Below, one piece after another: positions 50,610 to 61,139 of a stretch of 64,000 nt of DNA. The position numbers were made by a program, and so were the translations under genes. Origin of the DNA: Diplonema papillatum (Eukaryota; Euglenozoa; Diplonemea; Diplonemida; Diplonemidae); the NCBI GenBank assembly GCA_030068145.1, contig JAPJBO010000230.1, positions 124,001 through 188,000 of the forward strand, in the 5' to 3' direction. The stretch's first letter is position 1. Each line of letters begins with the position of its first letter. The notes under the pieces were generated by a model that did no database searches, had not been told where the DNA came from, and was given only the letters and a program-made list of their open reading frames with translations.

Positions 50610-51431
50610 CGCGTTCGGTCGTTCCGAGCTCGTCTCGCCGGTGTGGACGTTGCGGTAGTAGACTTCTCCGGTCGCCTCGGAGGTCAGCTGGAGCCACTGC
50701 GCCTGCGCCTTGGCGCGCACGTTGAGCAGGACCTGCGCCATCTTTCGCCTCGCGAGCACGCCGCGCACCAACGCTTGGAATCGGACCAAGCCCAGGGGAA
50801 ACGTGTCGTCGGCCCGCTTGACCTGGGCGAGCGCGGTCTCCTGCTTCTGCTGCAGCCGCTCCTCCTGCTTGCGGGGCAGCGTGGTGCCGAAGGCAGCGCG
50901 GAACAGCTTCGGGTACAACTCCGTGCGGTGCACCATCGGCGGGTCGCCGGTCGCCCGCAGGTCGAGCGACGCGATAAACCGCTGCCCCAGCGTGCTGTCA
51001 CGGTAGAGCCCGAGCGGCGGGCCGATGCCTTTGAGCAGGCTCTCGAGGTTGCTGGCCAAGATGTAGTCCCCCTGCGCGTGGCGAGACCACTGCTTCAGCA
51101 GCAGCTTGCGGCAGGGCTCGTCGAGTGTCTTGCCCGTGGAGCCGAAGTTGTCGAGGACGACCGCGATGAAAAGGTTCGACAGGAGGTACATGCCGAAGAA
51201 CGTGAAGCTGCAGAAATACAGAGGACTCCACCAAGGCGGCAGGCAGCCGCCCAGGTGTGCGTCGCACCCGTCGCGAGCGCCGGCCATGCAGTCCTTCATC
51301 AGCAGCTGCCAGCTCTCCCCCGTCGACATCCGCAGCAACGTCAGCAACGCAGTGCCGAAGCTCGTGAAGTTTGCGTGCCGGTCCACGCCGTCGATCCACG
51401 TTGCCCGCCCAAAAAGCCAGACGCCGAGCAC
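50610..51431 (-). CDS. Calcium-channel alpha subunit, exon 3 (domain IV pore to first WW-like module)
   Basis: The exon supplies 274 codons. It continues the S5 helix of domain IV (FVYAV|LGVWLFG), then the pore loop NFTSFGTALLTLLRMSTGES with W following, giving the fourth selectivity Glu, then the S6 helix (SNLFIAVVLDNFG). The cytoplasmic tail has the family's pre-IQ EF-like region, including the conserved PPLG, and an IQ motif (FQALVRGVLARRK) expected to bind calmodulin. It ends in a WW-like module (WLQLTSEATGEVYYRN, VHTGETSSERP) whose second Trp is Ser. Donor and acceptor are GCG|GTGTGT and TAAACAG|GTG. Reading on past the donor gives five codons and a stop. Confidence 0.88.
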
Positions 51432-52174
51432 CTGTTTAATTGATTGGAGCGCGTGGGCAAGACCCAGCACCCAATGGCAAGGTTGAGTGCTCTTTCTCGA
51501 TGAACTGCGCGGTTGTTGGTGAAGTGATTTGTCGGGTTGAACTCGTTGACGAACGAGATCTCGACCCCAGGGGGTCGTTGTTATTTGGTGCGGGTTTTGA
51601 GGGATAAGGAAAAGGTAAGAAATCTTTTTGCGGTGGCCTCCGCTGGTCTGGTAGTCCGTGCTACCTTCCATTCTTACACTCGTTCTCTTCACTACTCACG
51701 ACTGTACGTACTCTTTCACACTTTTCCTCTCTTTGGCAAGCCAAAAAAGACTCCTGCGACCGACACCACGAACATATTCCCAATGAATGTGGCCCTGGGC
51801 CGCCCCGCGTGCGTACATGTTGAGGTTTGAGTTCTTGAACTACACGGATTAGCATGCACACTGTTGTTGAGCAGGGGTTGCCATGTAGCCCGTATTGACC
51901 CCATGGGGGGGGGCGTGTTGTTGCATTTTGTCTTTCTGATTGCGATCCCTCTTCGATTCCCTTTATGCCATTTTTTGAATCCTCGGTTTCCAAACCATCG
52001 AAGTGTTTCAAGGTGCCTCTTGTGTAACGACATACAATTACGTGGCTATGTGCACAAATCTGTCTACAGGCATGCCGCCCCCTCTTCTCATCATGATGAT
52101 CGATAGTTTTGTATAAGCGACAGTTGTGCGAGGGCGAATCTTGATGTGTACGTACAAGAAGATAGAGGACACAC
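51432..52174 (-). other. Channel intron 2 (743 nt)
   Basis: Donor TATGCG|GTGTGTCC, acceptor AATTAAACAG|GTGCTC, phase 0. Removing it restores an uninterrupted S5 helix. I see no repeat of the four families inside it. Confidence 0.85.
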
Positions 52175-54043
52175 CGCATAGACGAAGTAGAGGAGCAGGA
52201 GGACGGCCGACACGTTCATCATCGACGGCAGCGAAAGGACGAACGTTGACATCATGCGCCGCAGGCCTCTCGACGAACGAATCACGCGAAGCAGCCGGAT
52301 CAGGCGCAAGGCGCGGAACCCGTCGACGACCGAAGCAACCTGGTCGTGGTCGTGGCCGAGCATCCTGAAGACGACGATGAGCGCCAGCGGGACCGCGGAA
52401 AGAACGACGACGGCAAGGTCCAGGAGGCACCACGAGTTGCGCAGGTACTCCGTGCAGCCGAATGCCGTCATCTTCAGAGCGAGCTCGACGACGAAAATGA
52501 TCAGCATCACATGGCTCGCCCACTCGAGCGTGTTGTCGTAAAAATCAGACGACGGGTGATGCTCGCACGCCATGACCAACACGTTGACGACAATGCACCC
52601 TGTGATCACCAGGTCGAACCCACGAGACACGACTAGGCGGAACAGCTTCGCCCGCCAGGTGGGATAGCCGTCTGGTACGTCTTTCGACAAACCGTCGGTG
52701 ACCATCTGCAGCATTTCCATGTGGACGCGCACCCAGCGCTCTTGCTCGGGGGAGAGGAACAAAAAGGACCCCACGCGCTGCTTCTGCGCGGTGTATGTGT
52801 CGATCAGGACGCCGATGACGAGGTTGACGATGAGGAACGACCCGAACACGATGAAGAACACGTAGTAGTACGCCGCCCAAGGGTTGTGGTCCCGCACCGG
52901 CGCGTGCTCGAAGGAGACGCCGTCGACGGAGCTGCGCATGACGTCGACCCAGCCTTCGAGGGACGCCACCTCGAACAGGGTCAAGAAGCTCTCGCCGATG
53001 TTGTCGAAGTTCGGCCGTTGCGTGTCCCAGGTGTACTGTAAACCGGTGGCTTCACCTCCCGCGGTCTTTGAAGCCGTGTTCGCATCGAGGCAGGCGGTGC
53101 GGGTCGTGTACTCCGGAGAGTCGCCGTACTCAGCGAGAGAGCAGCGGTAGAACTTCCCCGAGAACAGTTGCACCCCGAGGACCGCGAACACGGACCAAAC
53201 CATGACGAAGATGATGGCCACGTTCGTCAGCGGCGGCAGCGAGAGCAGGATCGCGGTCATCACCGCCTTCGTCCCCTGCATCGTGTTGACCAGCCGCAGC
53301 GGCCGCAGCAGGCGCAGCAGGCGCAGCTGCTCGATGTGCGCCGTCCCGGGCACGACTTCCGAGATGAACGAGGTGACGGTGATGAAGAAGTCGACCCTGT
53401 TCCACGTCTCGCGCCGGAGATAGCTGTCCGGGTGCAGAATCAGGCCGTACGCCACGGCCTTCAAAAGAAGCTCCGCCGTGAAAACGAAGGTCAGCGAGAA
53501 GCTGACGGATGCCAGGAACCGCTCTGTAGGGTGGTCCTCCGGGCGCAAATGGGTGTCCATGATTAAGCAGACCGTGGTCAGGACGATGGAGAGGACAACG
53601 GCGAGCTTGAACGGCGCGCTGCCAACGATCGAGCAGGCGGCGTTGCGGACAGGGTTCGCGCGGTCGAAGATGAACAGGGACCGGTCGCTCTGCACGACGG
53701 ACCAAGAATTGTACCAGTGCCGGCGGTGCGCGTGCTCGGTGGCGCGCAGCTTGCGGTAGGCCTCCTCGCAGCGGGCGGTTTGGCTCGCATTTTCGTTGGA
53801 CCAGTCGTCGAGGAACATCACCTCGCGGTCTTCGAGCTTGTACCGCTTCGCGACGCTCTTCGCGAGCAGGGCCGGCGCGTCTTCGTACGCCATCAGCAGC
53901 GAGTGGATCGCTTCGGCGGTCGCGCTACCGCCGTGCTCCGTCAAGCCTTCCCGCACGATCTCCGTCAGTCTGACCGCCGCCTTTTTCCGAGCCCTCCGCA
54001 CCACGTCATCGGCCGCAACCCAAGTAGCGAGAATCGCGCTGAT
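52175..54043 (-). CDS. Calcium-channel alpha subunit, exon 2 (domain III and domain IV S1-S5)
   Basis: The exon supplies 623 codons. The first 150 residues are a charged cytoplasmic linker. Domain III has S1-S3, an S4 sensor (LRLLRLLRPLRLVNTM), and the pore loop NFDNIGESFLTLFEVASLEG plus W, whose LEGW gives the third selectivity Glu. S6 is FGSFLIVNLVIGVLID. Domain IV begins near WRAKLFRLVVSRGFD, with an S4 of FRALRLIRLLRVIRSSRGLR, and breaks inside S5 at the intron. The exon start is the CAG at the end of CACCACGTGCAG, chosen because it keeps phase 0 with exon 1; a nearby CACCAG after a pyrimidine tract is the alternative but has the wrong phase unless another exon intervenes. The role is voltage-gated calcium entry through the plasma or flagellar membrane. 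Confidence 0.9.
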
Positions 54044-54479
54044 CTGCACGTGGTGGTCGTTGATACTGGTGCCGGTTTTGCGGAAAAAGGAAGGCAAGAA
54101 GAATTTGCGGTGGTCTGGTAGGTTGTACTACCTCCGTTCTTTCACTTTGGGTTTTCTCTACTCACTACTGCATGTACTCTTACACGGCGCAGCACGACAC
54201 CTCGTCCAGGGGTAGCACTTCCCCGATGCGAGCTGATTGCCGGTGCTTCCAGGTAACGCGCAATCAAGGGTTTGAAACATGATAAAGCCCGCACCCACGC
54301 GGCGTTGACTGTGGCTGGTCTTTGAAAGGGCTGCCTTGTTGTTACTTTGATCAAACTCAAGCTAAGCTGAAAAAGTGTATGTACGTTTACACTCTTTTTC
54401 TCACTTTGGCTAGCCAAAAGACGTGGTGGTGATAGAAACGGCAGTGCCCACTTCACGCACAGGAAGAATTGACAAAAAG

Positions 54480-55250
54480 CCTAGAAAGATACAATAAGAC
54501 GATAGCAGGGTCTAGCGGACTCCACGGCGAATGGTGCGAGCACCAGCCGGGAAGAGTTGTCGGTAGATGACATCAAAATGCTACCGGAGGAGTACACCAG
54601 GAAAGAGTTTCTGGACTTCTGCGGATGAGAGCTTTGCGGTGCTGTTCCCGTGTGCCAACTCACATATCTAATCCTCGAATGCAGAGGCGGGCACTTCATG
54701 AGGGGCGCTGATGTGAAGGGAACTCTCGAAACCGACCTGACGTTCCGTAGATACCGGCGCCAAGTTCGAGGCACAAGATGCTCTGGAGCCTCTTCAACCA
54801 CCCACAGAGGCGGGGCTCGCTTACTTACCCCGACGCTGGGCTCACCAGACGCTGGAAAACCCGCTGACTCCCAAACGCCTGTCTTCAGGGACAAGCTGCC
54901 GGCAGGGGGACCCTGTTTCGCTGCCGCGTTGGACCTCGGCGCGACCAGCAGCAGCGACTCAAGCCCGAATGACTGGACGTAGTCTTCGCCGTGGACGTAA
55001 TTAAAGCGAAACCGGACTGCAGATAGATGAACCAGGCCGCAACGTTGCAACCATCGTCCAACACAACACTAACCCACTCGCAAGGCGCTCGAATGAAAGG
55101 GAGAAGCAGGCTCAAGAGTGGTCGCTGAGATGCAGATAAAAAACTACATGAGAACTTTCGCTCGCAACCAAGCAAGCCCCTGGTCCAGAACGAGCGGGAG
55201 GGGAGGGCGGGCAAAGCCGCGAACCCTTCTGACCCTCCGCAAACAAAGGC
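54480..55250 (+). pseudogene. Possible decayed non-LTR retroelement reverse transcriptase
   Basis: A plus-strand reading at 54894-54920 gives SCRQGDPVS, close to the GxRQGxPLS motif of LINE and group II reverse transcriptases. An upstream reading is broken by stops and frame changes and I cannot find the catalytic FADD or YADD motif. The call rests on one motif, so it is tentative. It would lie antisense inside the channel intron. Confidence 0.3.
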
Positions 55251-55253
55251 ACG

Positions 55254-55555
55254 CAACGGGTCGCTGCAGCCAACAGCGCCCGACCAAGCTCTGTAGACTA
55301 CTGGCTTGCCCTGACTACATGCCGCGGGTGCACCGACAGAACGCTCACCTGAAGGGCGGGCAAATTTACAACCCCACTGACACCACCAAAAACAGGACAC
55401 GCAACGGGCCGCTGCAGCCAACAGCGCCCGACCACTGGCTTGCCCTGACTACATGCCGCGACTCGGTGCACCGACAGAGCGCTCACCTGAAGGGCTGGCA
55501 AATTTACAACCCCACTGACACCCCAAAAACAGAACACGCAACGGGCCGCGCCACG
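55254..55555. repeat. Tandem repeat, unit of about 130-140 bp, about 2.3 copies
   Basis: Recurring text: GCAACGGGCCGCTGCAGCCA, ACAGCGCCCGACCA, CTGGCTTGCCCTGACTACAT, GACAGAGCGCTCACCTGAAG and GCAAATTTACAACCCCACTG. The first unit carries a short insertion (AGCTCTGTAGACTA). Confidence 0.88.
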
Positions 55556-57199
55556 CCTGACCATGCGTGCAACTGAACCGTCCGCCAGCTCAGCCGTTGT
55601 TTTCCTCTTTCACTCCAGCCTCCCCATGCCATGCAGGGCCTGAAATCCCCTTCAAAGGCCCAAGTCGGGGACGATCCCCAAGACACCCTGGCCCGCCCAA
55701 CCCCCCAAGGATGTTGAACACATCCTTTGCAGGGTGACAGCGACTTTTTTTGGGCTTCGGCTTGTCGAGGGAGAGCTTACCAGACCAGCGCTCACCTGAC
55801 CACCCAAGGTCGAAAAAAGGGCGAAGCATGTTTGGCTTTCGGCGACTGCAATGGCATGACAGAGTCGCTGGTACTGGCAGCAGCATGTCGCTCCGCGTGG
55901 GTGATTGTACGGCAGCGTACGCACCGCGTGTGTACTTCCCCATAAGGAGTCATATGCACCTGCGCTAAAGGGAAGTTGCAGGAGTAGAGCCATGTGTGGA
56001 CGTGTGCTGTGTTCTTTCGAGCTCGGGGACTGACATCAGTCTGTTGGACCTGCTACGCGAAGAACAGCGTTTCCATCGACTGATACGCGGGGTCAAATCA
56101 TTGCAGAGAAGCGTCCGGACAGATGGCTTTGAATTCCCCCGGCGTCGAGGTGGTTCGTCTCTACTCTTTGCGCGACTTCTGCACGTGAAAGCGTGCCGGG
56201 TGAGGGTTGTGTGAGGGAGAGGCTCTGCACCACAGTATGGCATTAGCCCGGTCATATTAATATTTTAAGACTAGCGTCTTATACGACAAAAAAAACTTGA
56301 CAAGGACCGACCGACAGCAAAAAAAGCAGGTGACTGACATCAGCAGGTTATGTACCCAATAGGGGGAACCAAACGCGCCAGAACACAGACGCGAGGTGAT
56401 TCGCCACCCATCGGAGTGTCCGCCTGGGATAGGTTGCAGGAGGCAAAGCATGGGCCAACAACGTTGTCGCTGGTGTATGCCATCAAACAGGAAAGCCAGT
56501 GCTAGGTGCAGCCTGATGAGCCGAAGCGCACACGTACGCAACATTCACAAACATGTTCGCCAAAAAACCACAAGAAGTGGGCCACCAGTACCCAGCACGA
56601 GCGATGCTACGAGGCGGCCTGGAAGGACACAGCAGAGTGGAAGGGTAGAGAGGACGAGTCGGTCTCGCCCGCCAACGAGGCGAAATGCCAATTCGACCTT
56701 GAGATATACGAAGCATGACGCCGCACTGCTCCGCATGTACCAGAAGGCGTTTACCCCCGGATTCATGCTGTAGTTAGCAACACGTCAATCGATCAGATCA
56801 GGCTGCAATACCGCGTCCGTCGCAACCATCCGGCAGGCGCACAGCAGTAACCTGAGCGCATGGCGTGACTGGGGCAAACACCGCTCAGGTAGCTGCAGCA
56901 CAGTCGCCAAGCCACTCAATAACCGAGCGGTTGGGAAGAGGAGGGGGGCTGTCGTTGACGGGAAAACCCCCCGTATGGCCCTGTTCAGACAAGTTCATTT
57001 TCGTGAGTCCACAGGACGGGTGGTTTCATCTTGCCCACCCACCCACCGCAGCACCATGTTCCCCCCCCGCAAAAAAGCGAGCTTTAACTCTAAGAAATGG
57101 GCTGAGTATCAGGGAGCTTTTAGGAAGCTTCGAGGAGTGCTGGGGAATCCACCACCATGCGCCGGGGGTAGCAACCCGCAAGGCCCGTATGTGCGGCAA

Positions 57200-57353
57200 C
57201 TGTGTTTGTGCGTGCCGGGTTATCGGTTTCCCACTCGTATTTACCTTGTGTCTTTTTCAGTACGGAATTCTGATCAACCACCAAAACACGCTGCCTACGT
57301 CTTTTCAGCCTGCAGAATACATTGAAGGGCAACCCGCAAGTTTGCTAGTACTA
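57200..57353 (-). repeat. Dispersed repeat family 2 copy (inside channel intron 1)
   Basis: Shared text includes TGTGTTTGTGCGTGCCG, TTTCCCACTCGTATTTACC, GGAATTCTGATCAACCACC, AAACACGCTGCCTACGTC and CTAGTACTAAC. Orientation relative to the host gene is the same as in the WD40-gene intron. Confidence 0.85.
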
Positions 57354-57601
57354 ACTAACTACTAAAAATGCGTAGTTTGGGGATGTTCTTTATTGTGTTC
57401 CAGGGTGTCGTTTAGATTTAGATCTAATACCGCAACCCTGGATGCGCGTGGAAATCGAAAGAGAGCTGAAGTATGGCTAAAGATAAAGTGGTGTCACCTG
57501 AGGGGGTAATCTCAGGGCCGCCCACGTGATAAGCCGTTAAGCAGTGTGAACTTGAAATGCAGGTACCAAAGGGGTAAGCTTGCATTTGTCATAGGCTAGG
57601 G

Positions 57602-58240
57602 TTATTTGAATACGTCGTCCGAGGACGATCTCAAAGCGGGCGAGGACGGTGATAATAGGCTGGTGATATCCAGCTCCATTCTTCGTTTGTTGCGCTTTCG
57701 CGCCGGCTGTCCTGCCGAAGCAGTCGCTCGAGGGGGCGATCCTGACATGGATGAGGATGAAGTCGAGGTGGCAGGGCTGGTGATATCCAGCTCCATTCTC
57801 GAAATGTTGCGCTTTCGCGCCGCGTGCTTTTTTCCGGGTTTTCCCGCCGGGTCATTCGGTGGTGTCGGGAGTCGGGCTCTTTTCTGCCCCTTCCTTGGTG
57901 GTGTCGCTCGGGCCGGCTCGGTCGGTGCGTGCTTTTTCGCCATCTTGGCCGCCTTTGGGGACGCTTGACGCGTCCTCTTCATGCGCGGTGGTGTCGTCGG
58001 CTTCTGTCGGCCCTTCTTCCGCGGCGTTGTTGGCTTCGGCTTCGCGGGGGCTGGCTTCGGGGGCGCTGGCACGTGGTGGCCCTTTTTGCAGCAGGCTGAC
58101 GGCCGCCGTTCCGCTAGCGTCGGTAAGCCGCGGCAGTCGTCACACGGACCGCGGGCGTGTTCGCGGCAGTCATGGTTAAGCAGCGGCTGCCGGCATATCC
58201 CGTGACACCTTTTATATAAGAGAAGATGCAAGATGCACAC
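57602..58240 (-). CDS. Open extension of channel exon 1: Cys cluster and Lys/Pro-rich tail (alternative end or separate exon)
   Basis: If the exon 1 donor at 58240 is not used, the frame stays open for 213 codons including the stop. The translation has a Cys/His cluster (KRCHGICRQPLLNHDC, then CREHARGPCDDC, ACCKKGHHV), a Lys/Pro/Thr-rich stretch like a histone H1 tail (APAKPKPTTPRKKGRQKP) and a duplicated motif, ARKRNISRMELDIT and ARKRNKRRMELDIT. This composition is unlikely for random intron sequence. It could be an alternative terminal exon giving a two-domain channel isoform, a separate exon of another gene, or a nuclear-protein fragment. A TATATAAAAGG-like box lies at the upstream edge (58209-58217). 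Confidence 0.4.
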   Translation of the reverse strand: MCILHLLLYKRCHGICRQPLLNHDCREHARGPCDDCRGLPTLAERRPSACCKKGHHVPAPPKPAPAKPKPTTPRKKGRQKPTTPPRMKRTRQASPKAAKMAKKHAPTEPARATPPRKGQKRARLPTPPNDPAGKPGKKHAARKRNISRMELDITSPATSTSSSSMSGSPPRATASAGQPARKRNKRRMELDITSLLSPSSPALRSSSDDVFK

Positions 58241-59652
58241 CTCCGACCGCAAATTTGGATACTTCATAACCAGCACGCTTTCGAGCAGCCTGGGGTCGTC
58301 CGAGTAGGAGGCGACGATGGTGCCGAAGGTGAGGGTCGGGTCGGTTGTTTTGTGGGGCAAAGGGAGGCGGTGCGTGGCGAACACGTGGGCGAGGTGGTGG
58401 GCGACTTCGCCGACGTGGACGTTGCGCTCGCCGAACAGCGCGGCGTCGTACCGCAGGAGGTTCGACAGCCGGTTGAGGCGGCTGATCCAGTGCTCCTCCT
58501 GCACGCCGAGGCGCGCGAACACGTACGGGCGGGCTTCGGCGAAGGCCAGCCCAGCGACCTGCGGACCGAGCTCTGTGATGACCTTCCGCGAGACCCCCTT
58601 CTGCAGGAGGGTGTCCCGCAGGGATCCCGCGTCGATGCGCGCGATTTCGTCCAGCTGCCCGGCGTTCAGCTCGTTGAACGCTACTTTTTTGACGACGCCC
58701 GCCTCGAACGCGTCGCCGTTGTGCAGCAGCACCGCGACGAAGAGGCTCAGCAGCAGGTAGTTCCCGACCACGTAGACCGTCAGCACCAGCAGCACTCCCG
58801 GCCACCCGCGGGCGTCCCCCGCGCGGTACAGCAGGATGTTCCAGTCTTCGCCGGATATAACTTGAAACGTCGCGATCAGACCGGCGTTGAGCGAGTTGAA
58901 ATTGGCCCGGGACGGCTCCAAGCAGGCACCGTCGGGGCTTCTCTCCGCGCACAGGCGGTCGGCCAGCACGCTCATCCCCCAGAGGGCGCCGATGAACATC
59001 AGGATGCAGATCAGCCCGACGAGGTACAGCACGTTGTGGATGGCCCTCAGCACGACGTGCAGCCACCGCCGGAGCCGTCGAGAGTAGGTCACTAGTTTGA
59101 TGATGCGCGCGGTCCGGAACACGGTGAATGACCCCAGGCCGGCAGTGGACACCTCGATGATGCTCGCGATCACGCTCGCGAAGTCGAGGACGTTGAACCC
59201 GTCTCGGAAGAACATCCGGACCCCGGCGTACAGCTTCAAGAGCACTTCCGAGGCGAAAATAAACGTCAGAACCTCGTTGACGACGTGGAACGCGGAAACC
59301 ACGTTTTCCGCCTGTCCGTGGTACGTCGACGCGAGGATGGCCGTGTTGACTGCGATCGCGCCGATGACGAGCGCCTTGAACAACCGGTGGTTCACGACCC
59401 GGTTCGCGGCCCGGCGCGCCCCGGGCGGCCGGACCTTGTATCCCAGCCGGACGGCCTGCGGGTACCACTTCCCGTACGCGCGGGCCGCCGCCCGGCCAGC
59501 CGCCGTCGCCCGGCAGTACTCCCACACGGCGCCGGCCCGCGGGCCCGAGCCGGGCCCCCTCGCCGGCAGGTCGAGCACTTTTTGCGTCGAAAACAGCGAC
59601 CCGCGCTTCCTGTTCGTGCAAATCAGCGGCGCGGCCCACCCTTCCCCCGCCG

Positions 59653-59691
<39 letters not shown>

Positions 59692-61103
59692 TCTGCTGCT
59701 GCTGCTGGTCGGTGCAACTGGACGGCAGAAACGACTTTTCGTGCCAGCCTTTGACGCCAGACCCGCACCCTTTTTCCCTCGTGACGTGGCGGGCGAACGT
59801 CTCCGTGATGATCAGCAGAGCGAGGTTCATCAGGAAGTAGTTCCCGACGAGGACCAGGACCACCCAGTAAATGACGGCGAAGTGCGTGGTCGCGTCGACG
59901 GTGCGGTACATGACGTCCGTCCACCCCTCGAGCGTGATGCTCGTAAAGAGCGCGAGGACGCCGCTGAATATATCGTCGAACGACAGTTGCCCCATGAACG
60001 GGTTCTCCCTCGGCAGGCACGCCGACCCCCACGGGCAGTAGTACCCCCCGACCGCCGTGAACAGCGCGAGCGGCCGGCAAACCGCGCCGTTTGGGTCGAA
60101 GTCCCGTGAGGCGGGGTCGGGGGTGGCGTCCAAGGCGTGCGCTCTGGCAGGCACGCAGCGGTTGAGGAACAGCCCTTCCCACTGTTGGACGGCGATGATG
60201 CCCATCGCGGCGAGAAACAGGAAGTAGAGGACGAACACGTAGAACAGCTGCGGCAGCGCGTGCAGCAGGCTCCGCAGCAGCAGCCGCATCTCCGGCACGA
60301 CGCCGGCGACCTTCACCGGGCGGAGCAGCTTGACGGACTCGACGCCATATCCCCTCAAGGCCGGCACCAGCGCGACGACACCGGTGACAGCAATGACGCC
60401 GTCGAGGATGTTCCACCATTTCTTCACGTACCGGTCGGCTCCGAGGGCGCACACTTTCAGCAGCATTTCGGCGAAGTATACGACGCTGCAGGCCCTGTCG
60501 CCTACCTGCGCGAGCGTGTCGCGGGCGGAGGTCGACAGCGGGTCGTCGACGGCGAGCAGGATGCAGTTGAACACGATCACGGCGAAGAAGAAGCACTCGA
60601 GCACATCCCGCTTCTCGAGGTACCACCGCCGCGCCGCAGCCCGCCACGCCGGCCAAGCCGCGGGCGCCGCCGACGCCTCGGACGCGGCGGAGGCGGCGCT
60701 CTCGGACGCGGTGCGGGCGGAATCGGAGGACGGCGGTTCCGACGCGTCGTCGTCGGTGTCGTTGTCGTAGTCCAAGGATTCGTCGTCGTTCACATCGTAC
60801 GTCCGGTCGAGGCTCGCAGACGACACGAGCGGAGTGGCCAGCGGGTTCTGGCTGGTGAGCGTGCCGCCGAACCGGTTGTAGCTCGCGGCGAAGTCGACGA
60901 TGTCCTCGTAGTCGAGCGAGTTCCGCGCCGCCGGCTTCGCATCGCGCCCCGCAGTTGGCGGGGCGAACAGGCCCCGAATCTTGCTCGTCCGGGCCGGGGG
61001 AGGAGAGAGGGGTTCCGCGGTGCTCGAGAGCCCGTTTTCCCTTTTATGCTGCGGCCTGCTGTGTGTGTTTGGAAATAAGAGCTCGTCACTCGCACAACCG
61101 CGG
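58241..61103 (-). CDS. Calcium-channel alpha subunit, exon 1 (domains I and II)
   Basis: Codons from about 60826 down to 58241 give an acidic N-terminus, then domain I (S1 near LECFFFAVIVFNCILLAVDD; S4-like SVKLLRPVKVAGVVPEMRLL with few basic residues). Its pore loop is SFDDIFSGVLALFTSITLEG plus W. S6 is NYFLMNLALLIITETFA. A polyglutamine run lies in the I-II loop. Domain II follows (S4 FRTARIIKLVTYSRRLRRWL; pore NFNSLNAGLIATFQVISGED with W). The first two selectivity residues are therefore Glu. The frame is open and protein-like upstream to about 61000 (GRDAKPAARNSLDYEDIVDF) without an ATG, and a stop at 61115-61117 is followed by TTTTGTATCAG, a likely acceptor at 61104, so a short 5' exon is probably missing. 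Four-domain EEEE channels are Cav-type. Confidence 0.88.
59653..59707 (-). repeat. CAG trinucleotide run encoding polyglutamine
   Basis: About 17 Gln codons, interrupted by one Asn codon, lie in the cytoplasmic loop between channel domains I and II. Almost all are CAG, so the tract is likely length-polymorphic. Confidence 0.92.
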
Positions 61104-61139
61104 CTGATACAAAACTAAAGAGAGAGTTGTTTTCGTTAA

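Larger units (their letters stand above)
54044..58240 (-). other. Channel intron 1 (about 4.2 kb) with retroelement debris and repeats
   Basis: Donor TCGGAG|GTGTGC, acceptor GTGCAG|ATC, phase 0. Inside are a family-2 repeat, a 130-bp tandem repeat, possible reverse-transcriptase debris on the plus strand, and an open frame that continues exon 1 to 57602. Confidence 0.65.

Noticed and set aside
54481..55050. 189-codon minus-strand frame in channel intron 1
   Set aside because: It has the channel's orientation but no TM, linker or other domain features, and it lies opposite the possible RT debris.
58205..58220. TATATAAAAGG box as a promoter for a nested gene
   Set aside because: A similar TCTTATATAAGG occurs in spacer near 39548 with no gene attached, and no suitable ATG in the right frame follows; kept only as a note.
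58212..60656. 814-codon minus-strand frame overlapping channel exon 1 in another phase
   Set aside because: Its translation is Arg/Ala/Pro-rich with no domain, whereas the accepted phase encodes S1-S6 helices and pore motifs.
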